Source: Desulfobacterales bacterium CG23_combo_of_CG06-09_8_20_14_all_52_9
GTDB lineage: Bacteria; Desulfobacterota; Desulfobacteria; Desulfobacterales; UBA2156
Reading direction: 5' to 3'
DNA: 10,647 nt
Assembly: GCA_002771315.1 (NCBI GenBank)
Contig: PCSF01000154.1
Location: 1 to 10,647 of the forward strand
In this document: positions 1 through 7,748 of the stretch, in pieces
Layout: each line of letters opens with the position of its first letter
Numbering within the stretch: position 1 is the stretch's first letter
Notes under the pieces: model-generated
What the model saw: only the letters and a program-made list of their open reading frames with translations
What the model was told of the DNA's origin: nothing
Database searches by the model: none
Made by a program: the position numbers and the translations under genes

Positions 1-93
1 TTCAAAGTGCTTCCTCAGATGGATCTGACCTGGTGTTTTAAACCCTGCAGTTGCATAAAAAACATGATAGAGAAACGTTCGATTTTATGCCTT

Positions 94-615
94 CTAGTTC
101 CCCACCGGGTTATCCTTGATATCCCTCTTTTTTTCCTGCCATCGACGGATAAGCCTTCGGGTCACAAAATAAGCGGCGACACCCGGTAGAATTCCCAGGA
201 TTACTCCTCCAACGAGCATAGCTATCGTTAGATCCGCTCCCATCTTGATCAATTCCAAGACTGTTCGGGGATGGGCATCAAAAGGCGATATGCTGAAAAG
301 AAAAGTCCCCGTGCGAAAGCTCAAGAAATAAAAAAGGGGAATGGTGACGGGATTGCTGAACCAGACGCCGATGGCTGCTGCGGCCTTGCTGCCCTTGAAA
401 AGAAACGCCAGGGCCACCGCCAGAACGGTATGAAAAGGGATGGTGGGGGTAAACCCCACAAAGACGCCGATGGCAAGGCCCAATGCAATAAAATGAGGAT
501 CCCCTTCCAGCCTTTTGGCCTTCAGGATAAAATCACGGATGCGGTTATTGATTTTTGTATAGATATTCATGGCTACGTATCGGAGCCGGCGCCGACTTGA
601 AATAGTGATAGGCAT
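94..615 (-). CDS. DUF2062 family integral membrane protein
   Basis: This 173-residue protein matches the DUF2062 pattern. A glycine-rich hydrophobic stretch (about residues 41-72, with GLAIGVFVGFTPTIPFH) is followed by a second one (about 76-108) holding the characteristic FSNPVTIPLFYF segment. A third hydrophobic helix lies at about 128-152, ahead of a strongly basic, charged tail. It is therefore an inner-membrane protein with about three membrane segments and no recognisable catalytic residues. The family's function is not established; members often sit near envelope or glycosyltransferase genes, but no such partner is next to it here. It is divergent from the gene beginning at 788. The start is uncertain because neither the ATG at 615 nor the internal ATG at 570 (residue 16) has a clear Shine-Dalgarno sequence. 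The shorter form fits the usual short, basic DUF2062 N-terminus equally well. Confidence 0.85.
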   Translation of the reverse strand: MPITISSRRRLRYVAMNIYTKINNRIRDFILKAKRLEGDPHFIALGLAIGVFVGFTPTIPFHTVLAVALAFLFKGSKAAAAIGVWFSNPVTIPLFYFLSFRTGTFLFSISPFDAHPRTVLELIKMGADLTIAMLVGGVILGILPGVAAYFVTRRLIRRWQEKKRDIKDNPVGN

Positions 616-639
616 TTTTATTCTGCTTTAAAATGCCAT

Positions 640-668
640 GAAATAGCATTAAGGTTGTTTGATTTCAA
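640..668 (-). promoter_or_regulatory. Possible sigma70 promoter for the DUF2062 gene
   Basis: Read on the minus strand, TTGAAA (668-663) and TATTTC (645-640) are separated by 17 bases, about 25 bases upstream of the ATG at 615. The -35 element matches 5 of 6 consensus bases and the -10 element only 3 of 6. The spacer is AT-rich, so chance matches are likely. Confidence 0.22.
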
Positions 669-710
669 ATCCTTTCAATATATTTAATCAAATGGAAGAT
701 TGATGTGAAC

Positions 711-739
711 TTGACTTTTCCTTATTGAACAAGTAGTCA
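711..739 (+). promoter_or_regulatory. Possible promoter for the small wHTH gene and peptidase
   Basis: TTGACT at 711-716 matches the -35 consensus at 5 of 6 positions. At a 17-base spacing the -10 candidate is only TAGTCA (734-739), which is poor. The position suits a promoter for the transcription unit beginning at 788, in the 172-base divergent spacer between the DUF2062 gene and that unit. I see no operator-like palindrome in this spacer. Confidence 0.25.
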
Positions 740-787
740 TTAAACATCATGACCGATTTTATCATCAAACAAGACATAGGAGGAAAC

Positions 788-1162
788 ATGATCAAGAGAA
801 GGGGAAAGTCGGTGAGTTTTGACGCCATGGTGAAATTTTTCATGCAGGCCTATCATATTCCCACCAAGCACGATGTGGAAAAGCTTTTAAAAGGGATGGA
901 GCGCATTGAAGGCCAGATTAAAGCCCTGACGAATCAGATTTCTTCCGGATCCCGAAAAAAAAGAGTGATCCGGGAAAAATCCGGAGGCAATGCGACGGAC
1001 CGCGTTTTGGAAGTGATCCGGAGGCAAAAAGACGGAATAGATATCGCGGGTATTCATGCTCAAACCGGCTTTGACGATAAAAAACTGAGAAACATCATTT
1101 TCCGGCTGAACAAGCTGGAAAAAATCAAGAGAAAGGGCCGCGGCATTTACATCGGCGCTTAA
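788..1162 (+). CDS. Small protein: phasin-like coiled coil plus C-terminal winged helix
   Basis: The encoded protein has 124 residues and I do not recognise a named family. The start at 788 is chosen because AGGAGG lies at 778-783, four bases ahead of it; an in-frame ATG at 749 would add 13 residues but has no such site. The N-terminal part (about residues 10-50) has a phrase like AYHIPTKHDVEKLLKGMERIEGQIKAL. This resembles the helix and coiled-coil entry of PHA-granule phasin-like proteins. A basic linker (SRKKRVIREK) follows. The last 55 residues look like a winged helix: helix, turn, helix (DIAGIHAQTG), a probable recognition helix (DDKKLRNIIFRLNKLEKI) and a basic wing (KRKGRGIYIG). I infer an oligomeric DNA-binding or regulatory protein. 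It ends 18 bases before the peptidase gene and is probably co-transcribed with it. No membrane segment is present. Confidence 0.72.
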   Translation: MIKRRGKSVSFDAMVKFFMQAYHIPTKHDVEKLLKGMERIEGQIKALTNQISSGSRKKRVIREKSGGNATDRVLEVIRRQKDGIDIAGIHAQTGFDDKKLRNIIFRLNKLEKIKRKGRGIYIGA

Positions 1163-1180
1163 TGCAGCAAGGAAGGATTT

Positions 1181-4168
1181 GTGAAAAAAGCAGATACGCG
1201 TCAGGAAAAATTTTCGGAAGGTCAGCGTATATCAGGGTACTTGGTAACTCGATGTGTGCCGTTTAAGCGCATCGATGCTGTCGTTGTCGAGCTTCAACAC
1301 GAAACCACCGGCGCTCGGCATCTGCATATCGCCAACAACGACATGGAAAACGCCTTCGGTGTGACCTTCAAGACCGTCCCTCGGGATTCCACCGGGGTGG
1401 CCCATATCCTGGAACACACGGTGTTGTGCGGCTCGAAACGCTTTCCGGTGAGAGACCCTTTTTTTTCAATGCTCAAGCGAAGCCTGAGTACTTTCATGAA
1501 TGCTTTTACGGCTCCAGATGCCACCATCTATCCATTTTCGACCCAAAACCGGAAAGATTTCTACAACCTGATGGACGTCTATCTGGACGCCGTATTTTAC
1601 CCCAAGCTGGACCCTCTCAGTTTCAAACAGGAAGGGCACCGGCTCGAGATCGAAGGGGATTCGGCAAATTCCCAGGAATTGTTGTTGGCTTTCAAGGGGG
1701 TGGTTTACAATGAAATGAAAGGGGCCATGTCGTCCCCCGACGAGGTCATGGTGCGATCCATTCTCAACGCGCTGTACCCATCCACCACCTACCAGTACAA
1801 TTCGGGCGGGGATCCTCTAAAGATCCCGGATCTGACCTATGCGCAATTGAAGCGATTTCACGAAACACATTATCATCCGAGCAACGCTTTTTTTTATACT
1901 TACGGAAACCTGTCTTTAAAAGACCATCTGACCTTCATTGCCCGGACTATCCTGGATCGATTCGGCCGCATCGACCCGGAAACCGATATTGCCCCACAAA
2001 AGCGCTGGGTTCAACCCAGGAAGGCGCGCTATTTCTACCCCTTGAGTCCGGGAGAGGACGGCTCCAGAAAATCCCAGGCGTGCGTAGCCTGGCTGACAGC
2101 GGACGTGCGGGAATCCCTCGATGTCCTGACTCTGACGCTTCTATCGGAGATCCTTTTGGGTAACGCCGCCTCTCCCTTGAGGAAATCCCTCATGGATTCC
2201 CGTTTGGGAAGCGCCCTTTCCGATGGAACCGGATATGAACCGGATTATCGGGATACTCTGTTTTCCTGCGGGCTAAAAGATATCGAGGCGGCGCGTTGCG
2301 GCGATGTGGAGACCATCGTGTTTGAGACACTGACCCGGATGGCCGACCAGGGAATCGAGAAAGAGCTGGTCGAGTCCGCCATCCACCAACTGGAGTTCCA
2401 TCGGAAAGAGGTGACGCATCATCCCTTTCCTTACGGAATCAAGCTCCTCATGGCCTCTTTCGGATCCTGGCTGCACGGGGGGGATCCGTTTCAAAGGCTG
2501 ATGTTCGAGGCAGATCTGGAAAAGATCCTTGCCGCGCTGGAAGAGGGTCCGTTTTTCGAAGAAGCGATCCGTCGATTTTTTCTCGATAATCCTCACCGGG
2601 TCCTTTTAACGCTTTCTCCGGATTCGGAAATGGATGAAAAGATTGCATCCAAAACCCGCGATAAATTGGAAGCCATCAAAAAAACGCTTACCCAAAAGGA
2701 GATCAAAAAAATTCAGGGCGATGCCCGCGACTTGCTGGCGTTGCAGGAATCCGAGGAGCCCGTCTCCGTTTTGCCGACGCTGGAAATCGAAGACATCCCG
2801 CCGCATGTGGTTCGGATGACGCCCTCTGGTTTTGAAAAGACCCCGGCTGTCTGCTACGAACAACCGACCGCCGACATTTTTTATTTTGCGGCGGCGGCCG
2901 GAGTCGCAGAGCTTGCCGAAGATACCCTGCCCTTGGTCCCTTTTTTCTGTTATGCCCTCTCCAAAATCGGCACGTATGAAAACGATTATGTCAAGATGGC
3001 CAAAAGGATCGACCGGTGGGCCGGCGGGATCGGCTTTTCCGCAAACTCCCGGGCCCGCTACGACACATCGGGGGAGACTACGCCGTTTATCTTATTGGGT
3101 GCCAAATGCCTGAACCGAAACCAGGGTAAAGTGTTCGAGATCATAGACGAGATTCTTTCGGCGTTTGATATGTTCGATTTGTCTCGATTGGAAACCCTTC
3201 TTTATGAATACCGGGCGGGTTTGGAAACCGGGGTGGTCCACAAGGGACATCGGCTGGCCATGTCTCTGGCATCCAGAAATTTTTCCCTCACCACCGCTCT
3301 GGACGAGATTTGGAATGGGGTATCCCAGCTTAAAGCCATCAAGGGTCTCAAGATCGATACCGGAAAAGAAAACTTTCCGGCACTTGCCGAGAGGCTTGAT
3401 GCAATCGGGAAACGTGTATTTCAGCCGGGAAATATCCGAATGGCCTTCATCGGCGACGCCGCAGCCATTCGGCAGGCCGCCGACTGCGTGAGCCGCGCTT
3501 CCTTTTTGTCCCGTATTGCCCCAGCCGGTCTTACGACGGTTCGATTTGCCCCCCCTCCGATGAAAATCGAGAAGGGTGCGATTCGCGAGGGATGGAGCAC
3601 GGCATCGGCGGTCTCTTTCGTGGCAAAGTCTTTCCAGGTTGTGAGGATGGTCCATGAGGATGCACCTGCGCTTTCCGTCATCGCCAAGCTTCTCAGGTCT
3701 TTGTATCTGCATCGAGAAATCCGGGAGAAAGGTGGAGCCTACGGGGCCTTTGCCGTCTATAACCCGGAAACCGGTATTTTCAGCCTGTGCTCGTATCGGG
3801 ATCCTCATATCGTTCAAACATTGAACACCTACGATAAAGCGGCGGCATTCATCCGCTCCGGAGACTATACGGACACGGATGTGAAGGAGGCCCTCTTGCA
3901 GGTCTGCTCCGAAATCGATCGTCCGGATCCTCCCGGGCCTGCTGCCAAGAAGGCCTTTGTCCGGAGCCTGATTTCCCTTTCCGACGACGACAGACAGCGT
4001 TTTAAGGAAACGCTTCTGGCTCTCACCCGGGATCGGGTCGTTCAAGCCGCACGGCGTTATTTCAGCGGTGAAGATGCCTCCCACGCCGTGGCGGTCATAT
4101 CGGGGGATGCGCAGCTTAAAGCCGCCGATCAAAGACTGGATCCGCCCCTTTCGCTAAAGAGGATTTGA
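1181..4168 (+). CDS. PreP-like M16C zinc metallopeptidase (presequence protease family)
   Basis: This 995-residue protein has the length and layout of the M16C/PreP family: two pairs of peptidase-like domains joined by a long helical hinge (about residues 470-560). The inverted zinc motif HILEH is present (H75, E78 catalytic, H79), and the third zinc ligand is E178 in VVYNEMKGA, so the active site looks intact. The C-terminal half carries the substrate-binding phrase REKGGAYG with R848 and Y854, the Arg/Tyr pair that binds substrate in organellar PreP. Family members degrade short unstructured peptides inside a closed chamber. There is no signal peptide, so it probably acts in the cytoplasm. 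It starts at GTG, which is supported by GGAAGG at 1171-1176 (four bases of spacing). It follows the small wHTH gene by 18 bases and precedes the fabH remnant by 3 bases. Confidence 0.93.
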   Translation: MKKADTRQEKFSEGQRISGYLVTRCVPFKRIDAVVVELQHETTGARHLHIANNDMENAFGVTFKTVPRDSTGVAHILEHTVLCGSKRFPVRDPFFSMLKRSLSTFMNAFTAPDATIYPFSTQNRKDFYNLMDVYLDAVFYPKLDPLSFKQEGHRLEIEGDSANSQELLLAFKGVVYNEMKGAMSSPDEVMVRSILNALYPSTTYQYNSGGDPLKIPDLTYAQLKRFHETHYHPSNAFFYTYGNLSLKDHLTFIARTILDRFGRIDPETDIAPQKRWVQPRKARYFYPLSPGEDGSRKSQACVAWLTADVRESLDVLTLTLLSEILLGNAASPLRKSLMDSRLGSALSDGTGYEPDYRDTLFSCGLKDIEAARCGDVETIVFETLTRMADQGIEKELVESAIHQLEFHRKEVTHHPFPYGIKLLMASFGSWLHGGDPFQRLMFEADLEKILAALEEGPFFEEAIRRFFLDNPHRVLLTLSPDSEMDEKIASKTRDKLEAIKKTLTQKEIKKIQGDARDLLALQESEEPVSVLPTLEIEDIPPHVVRMTPSGFEKTPAVCYEQPTADIFYFAAAAGVAELAEDTLPLVPFFCYALSKIGTYENDYVKMAKRIDRWAGGIGFSANSRARYDTSGETTPFILLGAKCLNRNQGKVFEIIDEILSAFDMFDLSRLETLLYEYRAGLETGVVHKGHRLAMSLASRNFSLTTALDEIWNGVSQLKAIKGLKIDTGKENFPALAERLDAIGKRVFQPGNIRMAFIGDAAAIRQAADCVSRASFLSRIAPAGLTTVRFAPPPMKIEKGAIREGWSTASAVSFVAKSFQVVRMVHEDAPALSVIAKLLRSLYLHREIREKGGAYGAFAVYNPETGIFSLCSYRDPHIVQTLNTYDKAAAFIRSGDYTDTDVKEALLQVCSEIDRPDPPGPAAKKAFVRSLISLSDDDRQRFKETLLALTRDRVVQAARRYFSGEDASHAVAVISGDAQLKAADQRLDPPLSLKRI
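4156..4163 (+). promoter_or_regulatory. Ribosome binding site of the fabH remnant
   Basis: AAAGAGGA lies eight bases before the ATG at 4172 and inside the last codons of the peptidase gene. The translation start of the broken fabH is therefore preserved, and its N-terminal fragment is probably still translated after the peptidase. Confidence 0.55.
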
Positions 4169-4171
4169 CAT

Positions 4172-4484
4172 ATGGAATCGGTTTGCATCGTCGGAACGGG
4201 CTCATTTCTTCCTCCGAAAGTGTTGAGCAACGATGACCTGCGAGAGATGGGCGTGGATACGAGCAACGAGTGGATCGTTCAGCGTACAGGTATCCGATAT
4301 CGACTGGTTCATTCCTCACTAGGCCAACCTGCGCATGTTTCAGGCCGTGGCCAAAAGCCTGGATATCCCCATGGAGCGGTTTTATCTCACCTTGCACAAA
4401 TACGGCAACATCTCATCGGCTTCGTGTGCCATCGCCCTTGACGAGGCGGTTCGTGACGGGAGCATCCGGGCCGGGGAGTGGTAA
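4172..4484 (+). pseudogene. fabH: fabH remnant (beta-ketoacyl-ACP synthase III), internal deletion
   Basis: The first 44 codons read as a normal FabH N-terminus (IVGTGSFLPPKVLSNDDL, then NEWIVQRTGIRYR). At about 4295-4304 the text jumps, in another frame, to the FabH C-terminal region: WFIPH, a stop, ANLRMFQAVAKSLDIP, then HKYGNISSASCAIALDEAVRDG. About 195 codons are missing, including the active-site Cys region. The His of PHQAN and the Asn of YGNISS remain, but the Gln codon of HQAN is TAG (4320-4322). The usual final strand is absent or frameshifted: a stop follows GEW at 4482, and another frame reads on with VVKQLILCVGY. A full FabH starts fatty-acid synthesis by condensing acyl-CoA with malonyl-ACP; this fragment cannot. 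An assembly collapse could mimic the deletion, but not so easily the nonsense codon as well. Confidence 0.88.
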
Positions 4485-4505
4485 AGCAGCTTATTCTGTG
4501 TGTGG

Positions 4506-4526
4506 GTTATCCTTCGCATAGATAAC
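4506..4526. other. Short inverted repeat after the fabH remnant
   Basis: GTTATC (4506-4511) and GATAAC (4521-4526) form a six-base stem with a nine-base loop. It is AT-rich and has no clean T-run after it, so it is a weak terminator candidate at best. Confidence 0.25.
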
Positions 4527-4532
4527 TTCATA

Positions 4533-4562
4533 TTGACTTTACCGCCATCTGCAGAGTATTAA
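4533..4562 (+). promoter_or_regulatory. Probable sigma70 promoter for hisS
   Basis: TTGACT (4533-4538, 5 of 6 consensus bases) and TATTAA (4557-4562, 4 of 6) are separated by 18 bases and followed by an A-rich run. This lies in the 142-base spacer between the fabH remnant and hisS, giving a leader of roughly 55 bases. No T-box-like or long stem structure is evident in that leader. Confidence 0.45.
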
Positions 4563-4626
4563 AAAAAGTTTATGTCATTATTAACGGGCGGGTGACGTCC
4601 CTTAGAAACCATGGGTAAAGAGAATT

Positions 4627-5889
4627 ATGATTCAACTGATTCGAGGATTTCGGGACATTCTTCCCGGGGAATCAGAGCGCTGGCAGGCCATTGAGGATAC
4701 GGCGAGGGCCGTTTTGTCGGATTTTGGATTTCGGGAAATCCGCATCCCGATTCTTGAGGCAACCGAACTTTTTACCAGGAGCATCGGCGAGAACACCGAT
4801 ATCGTCGAAAAGGAAATGTATACCTTTGAAGACCGAAAAGGGGATTTCGTCACATTGCGACCGGAGGCGACGGCTTCCATTGTCCGATCCTATATTCAGC
4901 ACAAACTCTACGCAGGGGATCCCTTTCATAAGCTTTTCACCACCGGACCCATGTTCAGGAGGGAGCGTCCCCAGAAGGGAAGATATCGTCAATTTTATCA
5001 GATTAATGCCGAGGTCCTCGGCAGCGACTCACCGTTGATTGACGCCCAACTCGTGTTTATCCTAAAAATCCTTTTTTCGAAACTGGGCGTTTCGGATACA
5101 ACCGCTCACATCAATTCTCTCGGCTGTCCGGTTTGCCGGCCGGCATTTAAAAAGGCGCTTATAGATCATGTCGTGGGAATGGATACCAAGCTTTGTGTCG
5201 ATTGCGCCCGTCGAAAAACGAAAAATCCCTTGCGACTGTTGGATTGTAAAGTGCCCTCATGCCGTGAGGCCATGGCGAAAGCCCCCGACATGATGGCGTT
5301 TCTGTGCCCAGACTGCCGGGAACATTTCCAAAGGTTCAAGACGGCTTTATCCGTTCTAGGGGTGGCTTATGTCACGGATCCCCGGTTGGTCCGGGGGCTC
5401 GACTATTACACCCGAAGCACTTTCGAAATCCAGACCAACGCCTTGGGGGCGCAAAACGCCATCGCCGGCGGTGGTCGGTATGACGGCTTGGTAAAGGCGC
5501 TGGGCGGACCTGAGATGCCGGCTACAGGATTTGCCATCGGGCTGGATCGCCTGGCGGAAATCTTGAAAAATGATACGGAGTTGCAGACCGGACATCCAAA
5601 GGTGTTTATCGCCGCCATCGGGAGGGAAAGCCGGGAAAAGGCCTTCGAATGGGTGTGCCGGCTAAATGAAAAAGGGATCCCCGCCGAGATGGATTTCGGC
5701 GATCGCGGGTTGAAAGCCCAGATGAAACGGGCCGACAAGCTGGCCTCCCGGTACGTGATTATCGTCGGTGAAAAAGAACTTTCAGCAAAGACCGCGGTGC
5801 TGCGGAATATGAGCGAGGCCCAGCAGGAAGCCATTCCTTTTTCCATGCTGATAAAGATGGTGATCGAGCGGATTGCAAATGCTTCCTGA
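4627..5889 (+). CDS. hisS: Histidyl-tRNA synthetase
   Basis: HisRS attaches histidine to tRNA(His) in the cytoplasm. The 420-residue protein has the normal class II layout. It has the IRGFRDILP start, TLRPE at 77-81 (histidine/ATP pocket) and motif 2 around 105-130 with FRRERPQKGRYRQFYQ. The HisRS-specific LVRGLDYYT lies at 254-262, AGGGRYDGL at 280-288, and motif 3 GFAIGLDRL at 301-309. The C-terminal anticodon-binding domain starts at about 325. The insertion domain contains eight cysteines in four close pairs (C167/C170, C190/C193, C207/C212, C227/C230), a pattern found in many bacterial HisRS and suggestive of metal binding. The start is unambiguous from homology, although its ribosome site (AAAGAGA, about 4616-4622) is modest. 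It is the first gene of the hisS-aspS-RNase run; the following spacer is 57 bases. Confidence 0.97.
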   Translation: MIQLIRGFRDILPGESERWQAIEDTARAVLSDFGFREIRIPILEATELFTRSIGENTDIVEKEMYTFEDRKGDFVTLRPEATASIVRSYIQHKLYAGDPFHKLFTTGPMFRRERPQKGRYRQFYQINAEVLGSDSPLIDAQLVFILKILFSKLGVSDTTAHINSLGCPVCRPAFKKALIDHVVGMDTKLCVDCARRKTKNPLRLLDCKVPSCREAMAKAPDMMAFLCPDCREHFQRFKTALSVLGVAYVTDPRLVRGLDYYTRSTFEIQTNALGAQNAIAGGGRYDGLVKALGGPEMPATGFAIGLDRLAEILKNDTELQTGHPKVFIAAIGRESREKAFEWVCRLNEKGIPAEMDFGDRGLKAQMKRADKLASRYVIIVGEKELSAKTAVLRNMSEAQQEAIPFSMLIKMVIERIANAS

Positions 5890-5902
5890 AATGCAATGCA
5901 TC

Positions 5903-5959
5903 ATGAAACCCGAACCTCTCCATGAGGAAATAGCCGAAAGAAAAAAATGCCGGATATGA
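5903..5959 (+). other. Possible 18-codon upstream ORF overlapping the aspS start
   Basis: An ATG at 5903 opens 18 codons (MKPEPLHEEIAERKKCRI) ending in TGA at 5957-5959. The final A of that stop is the first base of ATG 5959, codon 5 of the aspS reading frame. A TGATG overlap of this type is a classic translational-coupling arrangement. There is no Shine-Dalgarno sequence ahead of 5903, and the peptide has no run of Asp codons typical of attenuation. This may be coincidence. Confidence 0.18.
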
Positions 5960-7743
5960 TGGAAATCGATGCCCTCGGAAATTTGCGACGGACCCATTAC
6001 TGTAATGCTCTTCGAGCAAGCGACGCGGGAAAAGAGGTGGTGCTCATGGGCTGGGTCCAGCGCCGAAGAGACCATGGTGGAGTGATCTTTATCGATTTAA
6101 GAGATCGAGAAGGGATCACCCAGGTGGTTTTCAACCCCGATGTCGACACCGCTGTCCATCAAAAAGCCCATGTCCTGCGCAGCGAATTCGTCATCGCAGT
6201 TCGGGGGCGTGTGGACCGACGCCCGGAAGGGATGACCAACTCGGTCCTTGAAACCGGTGAAATCGAAGTGCTCGTTTTCGAACTTCGGATTCTTAACCGC
6301 TCTTCGGCGCCGCCGTTTCTCATCGAAGATGACGTGGATGTCTCGGAGATGATCCGGCTCAAGTACCGGCATATCGATCTTCGACGGTCGAGGCTTCAAA
6401 AGAATATCCTGGCCCGGCACAAAGCCTCTGCGGCGGTTCGGGACTTTTTAAACCGAAACGGATTTATAGATATCGAGACGCCCTTTCTAACCCGAAGCAC
6501 GCCGGAAGGAGCCAGGGATTATATCGTTCCCAGCCGGATGAATCCCGGACAATTCTATGCCCTTCCCCAGTCTCCTCAGCTTTTCAAGCAGCTTCTGATG
6601 ATCTCCGGATTCGACCGGTATTATCAGATCGTCCGATGCTTCAGGGACGAAGATCTCCGGGCGGATCGGCAGCCGGAGTTTACTCAAATCGATATGGAGA
6701 TGTCTTTTATCGGGGAAGACGATATTATAAAAATTTCAGAAAAGATGGTCTCCGAAATTTTTCATGCTGTTTTGGGAAAAGTTGTTCCGACGCCTTTACC
6801 GAGAATCACCTACGCAGAAGCCTTGGATCGGTTCGGTTTGGACCGCCCGGATACACGGTTTGCCCTGGAACTTTGCAATGTTTCGGATATCCTTTCCAAA
6901 TCGAACTTCAATCTCTTTTCAAATGCGGTGAAACAAGGGGGGATCGTCAAGGCCCTGAACGCTAAAAGATGCGGCGGATTTTCCCGAAAAGAAATCGATG
7001 ATCTGACAGAGTTCGTGAAAATTTACCGGGCCAAAGGGCTTGCGTGGATCAAGATCAAAGAAAACGAATGGCAATCCCCTATCGCAAAGTACTTCTCCGA
7101 AGAAGAAAAGGCCCTTCTGATCCGGCGCCTGGACCTGGCTCCGGGAGATCTGGTGTTTTTTGTGGCCGACCAATCTGCCGTTGCCAACGAATCCATGGGG
7201 AACCTGAGAAACCTTCTGGGGAAAAAACTGGGTCTTATCGATGAGAGCCAACTTCATTTCGTTTGGGTTACCCATTTTCCGCTTTTGGAATACGATGAAA
7301 CGGAGAAACGTTTCAAGGCTCTTCACCACCCATTCACAGCACCCCTGGAAGAGGACATTGTGCTGCTCGATACGGATCCGCTCTCGGTAAGATCCCGCGC
7401 CTATGACCTGGTGCTGAACGGGTACGAAATCGGGGGGGGAAGCATTCGCAACCATCAAAGAAAGTTCCAGGAAAAATTGTTTCATGTTTTAGGTCTGCCA
7501 CCCGAGGACTACGAGGAAAAATTCGGTTTCTTGCTATCGGCGCTCGACTCCGGGGCACCTCCTCACGGGGGGATCGCATTCGGATTCGATCGGTTGGTGA
7601 TGCTTCTTTGTAAGGAGACATCCATTAGGGATGTGATCGCATTTCCGAAAACCCAAAAGGCCTCCTGCCTTTTAACCAATGCGCCATCGGATGTCGGCAA
7701 GAAGCAACTAGAAGAGCTCTTCTTGAAAATCAAAAGGAGGTAG
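5947..7743 (+). CDS. aspS: Aspartyl-tRNA synthetase, bacterial type, probably non-discriminating
   Basis: The 598-residue protein has the full bacterial AspRS layout. The N-terminal OB-fold anticodon domain spans about residues 15-120, with GWVQRRRDHGG and IDLRDREGITQVVF. Class II motif 1 follows, then motif 2 around 229-252 (CFRDEDLRADRQPEFTQIDMEM). The bacterial GAD insertion lies at about 290-430, and motif 3 HGGIAFGFDRL begins at residue 540. His43 (in RDHGG) and Gly95 (in RPEG) are 52 residues apart. They match the His31/Gly83 pair described for the non-discriminating Pseudomonas aeruginosa enzyme, so it likely charges both tRNA(Asp) and tRNA(Asn). The start is not certain: ATGs at 5947, 5956 and 5959 are all in frame, none has a strong ribosome site, and 5959 gives the most family-like N-terminus. 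The last two codons form the next gene's ribosome site. Confidence 0.97.
   Translation: MPDMMEIDALGNLRRTHYCNALRASDAGKEVVLMGWVQRRRDHGGVIFIDLRDREGITQVVFNPDVDTAVHQKAHVLRSEFVIAVRGRVDRRPEGMTNSVLETGEIEVLVFELRILNRSSAPPFLIEDDVDVSEMIRLKYRHIDLRRSRLQKNILARHKASAAVRDFLNRNGFIDIETPFLTRSTPEGARDYIVPSRMNPGQFYALPQSPQLFKQLLMISGFDRYYQIVRCFRDEDLRADRQPEFTQIDMEMSFIGEDDIIKISEKMVSEIFHAVLGKVVPTPLPRITYAEALDRFGLDRPDTRFALELCNVSDILSKSNFNLFSNAVKQGGIVKALNAKRCGGFSRKEIDDLTEFVKIYRAKGLAWIKIKENEWQSPIAKYFSEEEKALLIRRLDLAPGDLVFFVADQSAVANESMGNLRNLLGKKLGLIDESQLHFVWVTHFPLLEYDETEKRFKALHHPFTAPLEEDIVLLDTDPLSVRSRAYDLVLNGYEIGGGSIRNHQRKFQEKLFHVLGLPPEDYEEKFGFLLSALDSGAPPHGGIAFGFDRLVMLLCKETSIRDVIAFPKTQKASCLLTNAPSDVGKKQLEELFLKIKRR
7734..7740 (+). 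promoter_or_regulatory. Strong Shine-Dalgarno made by the last aspS codons
   Basis: AAGGAGG lies eight bases before the GTG at 7749. The two AGG arginine codons that end AspRS (KIKRR) supply it, tying the two genes together and fixing the GTG start of the RNase-like gene. Confidence 0.8.
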
Positions 7744-7748
7744 TCATC

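Noticed and set aside
1..189. Open plus-strand frame at the left edge that could be a gene tail or a small gene
   Set aside because: It runs into the antisense of the DUF2062 gene, has no ribosome site, and its residues resemble no family. Bases 1-93 hold nothing else I can support.
3092..4132. Long antisense open frame (346 codons) inside the peptidase gene
   Set aside because: It is a shadow of a well-conserved gene in biased codon use. Its translation has no domain or motif.
4517..4534. loxP-like phrase (ATAACTTCATATT)
   Set aside because: Only one partial arm is present, with no matching inverted arm and no recombinase nearby; it is a chance resemblance.
4588..4604. GC-rich phrase around GACGTC before hisS as an operator or terminator
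   Set aside because: The symmetric core is only six bases and no T-run follows, so it is not distinguishable from chance.
5127..5316. Eight-cysteine segment in HisRS as a fused zinc-finger domain
   Set aside because: This insertion with paired cysteines is common in bacterial HisRS and is not a novel fusion.
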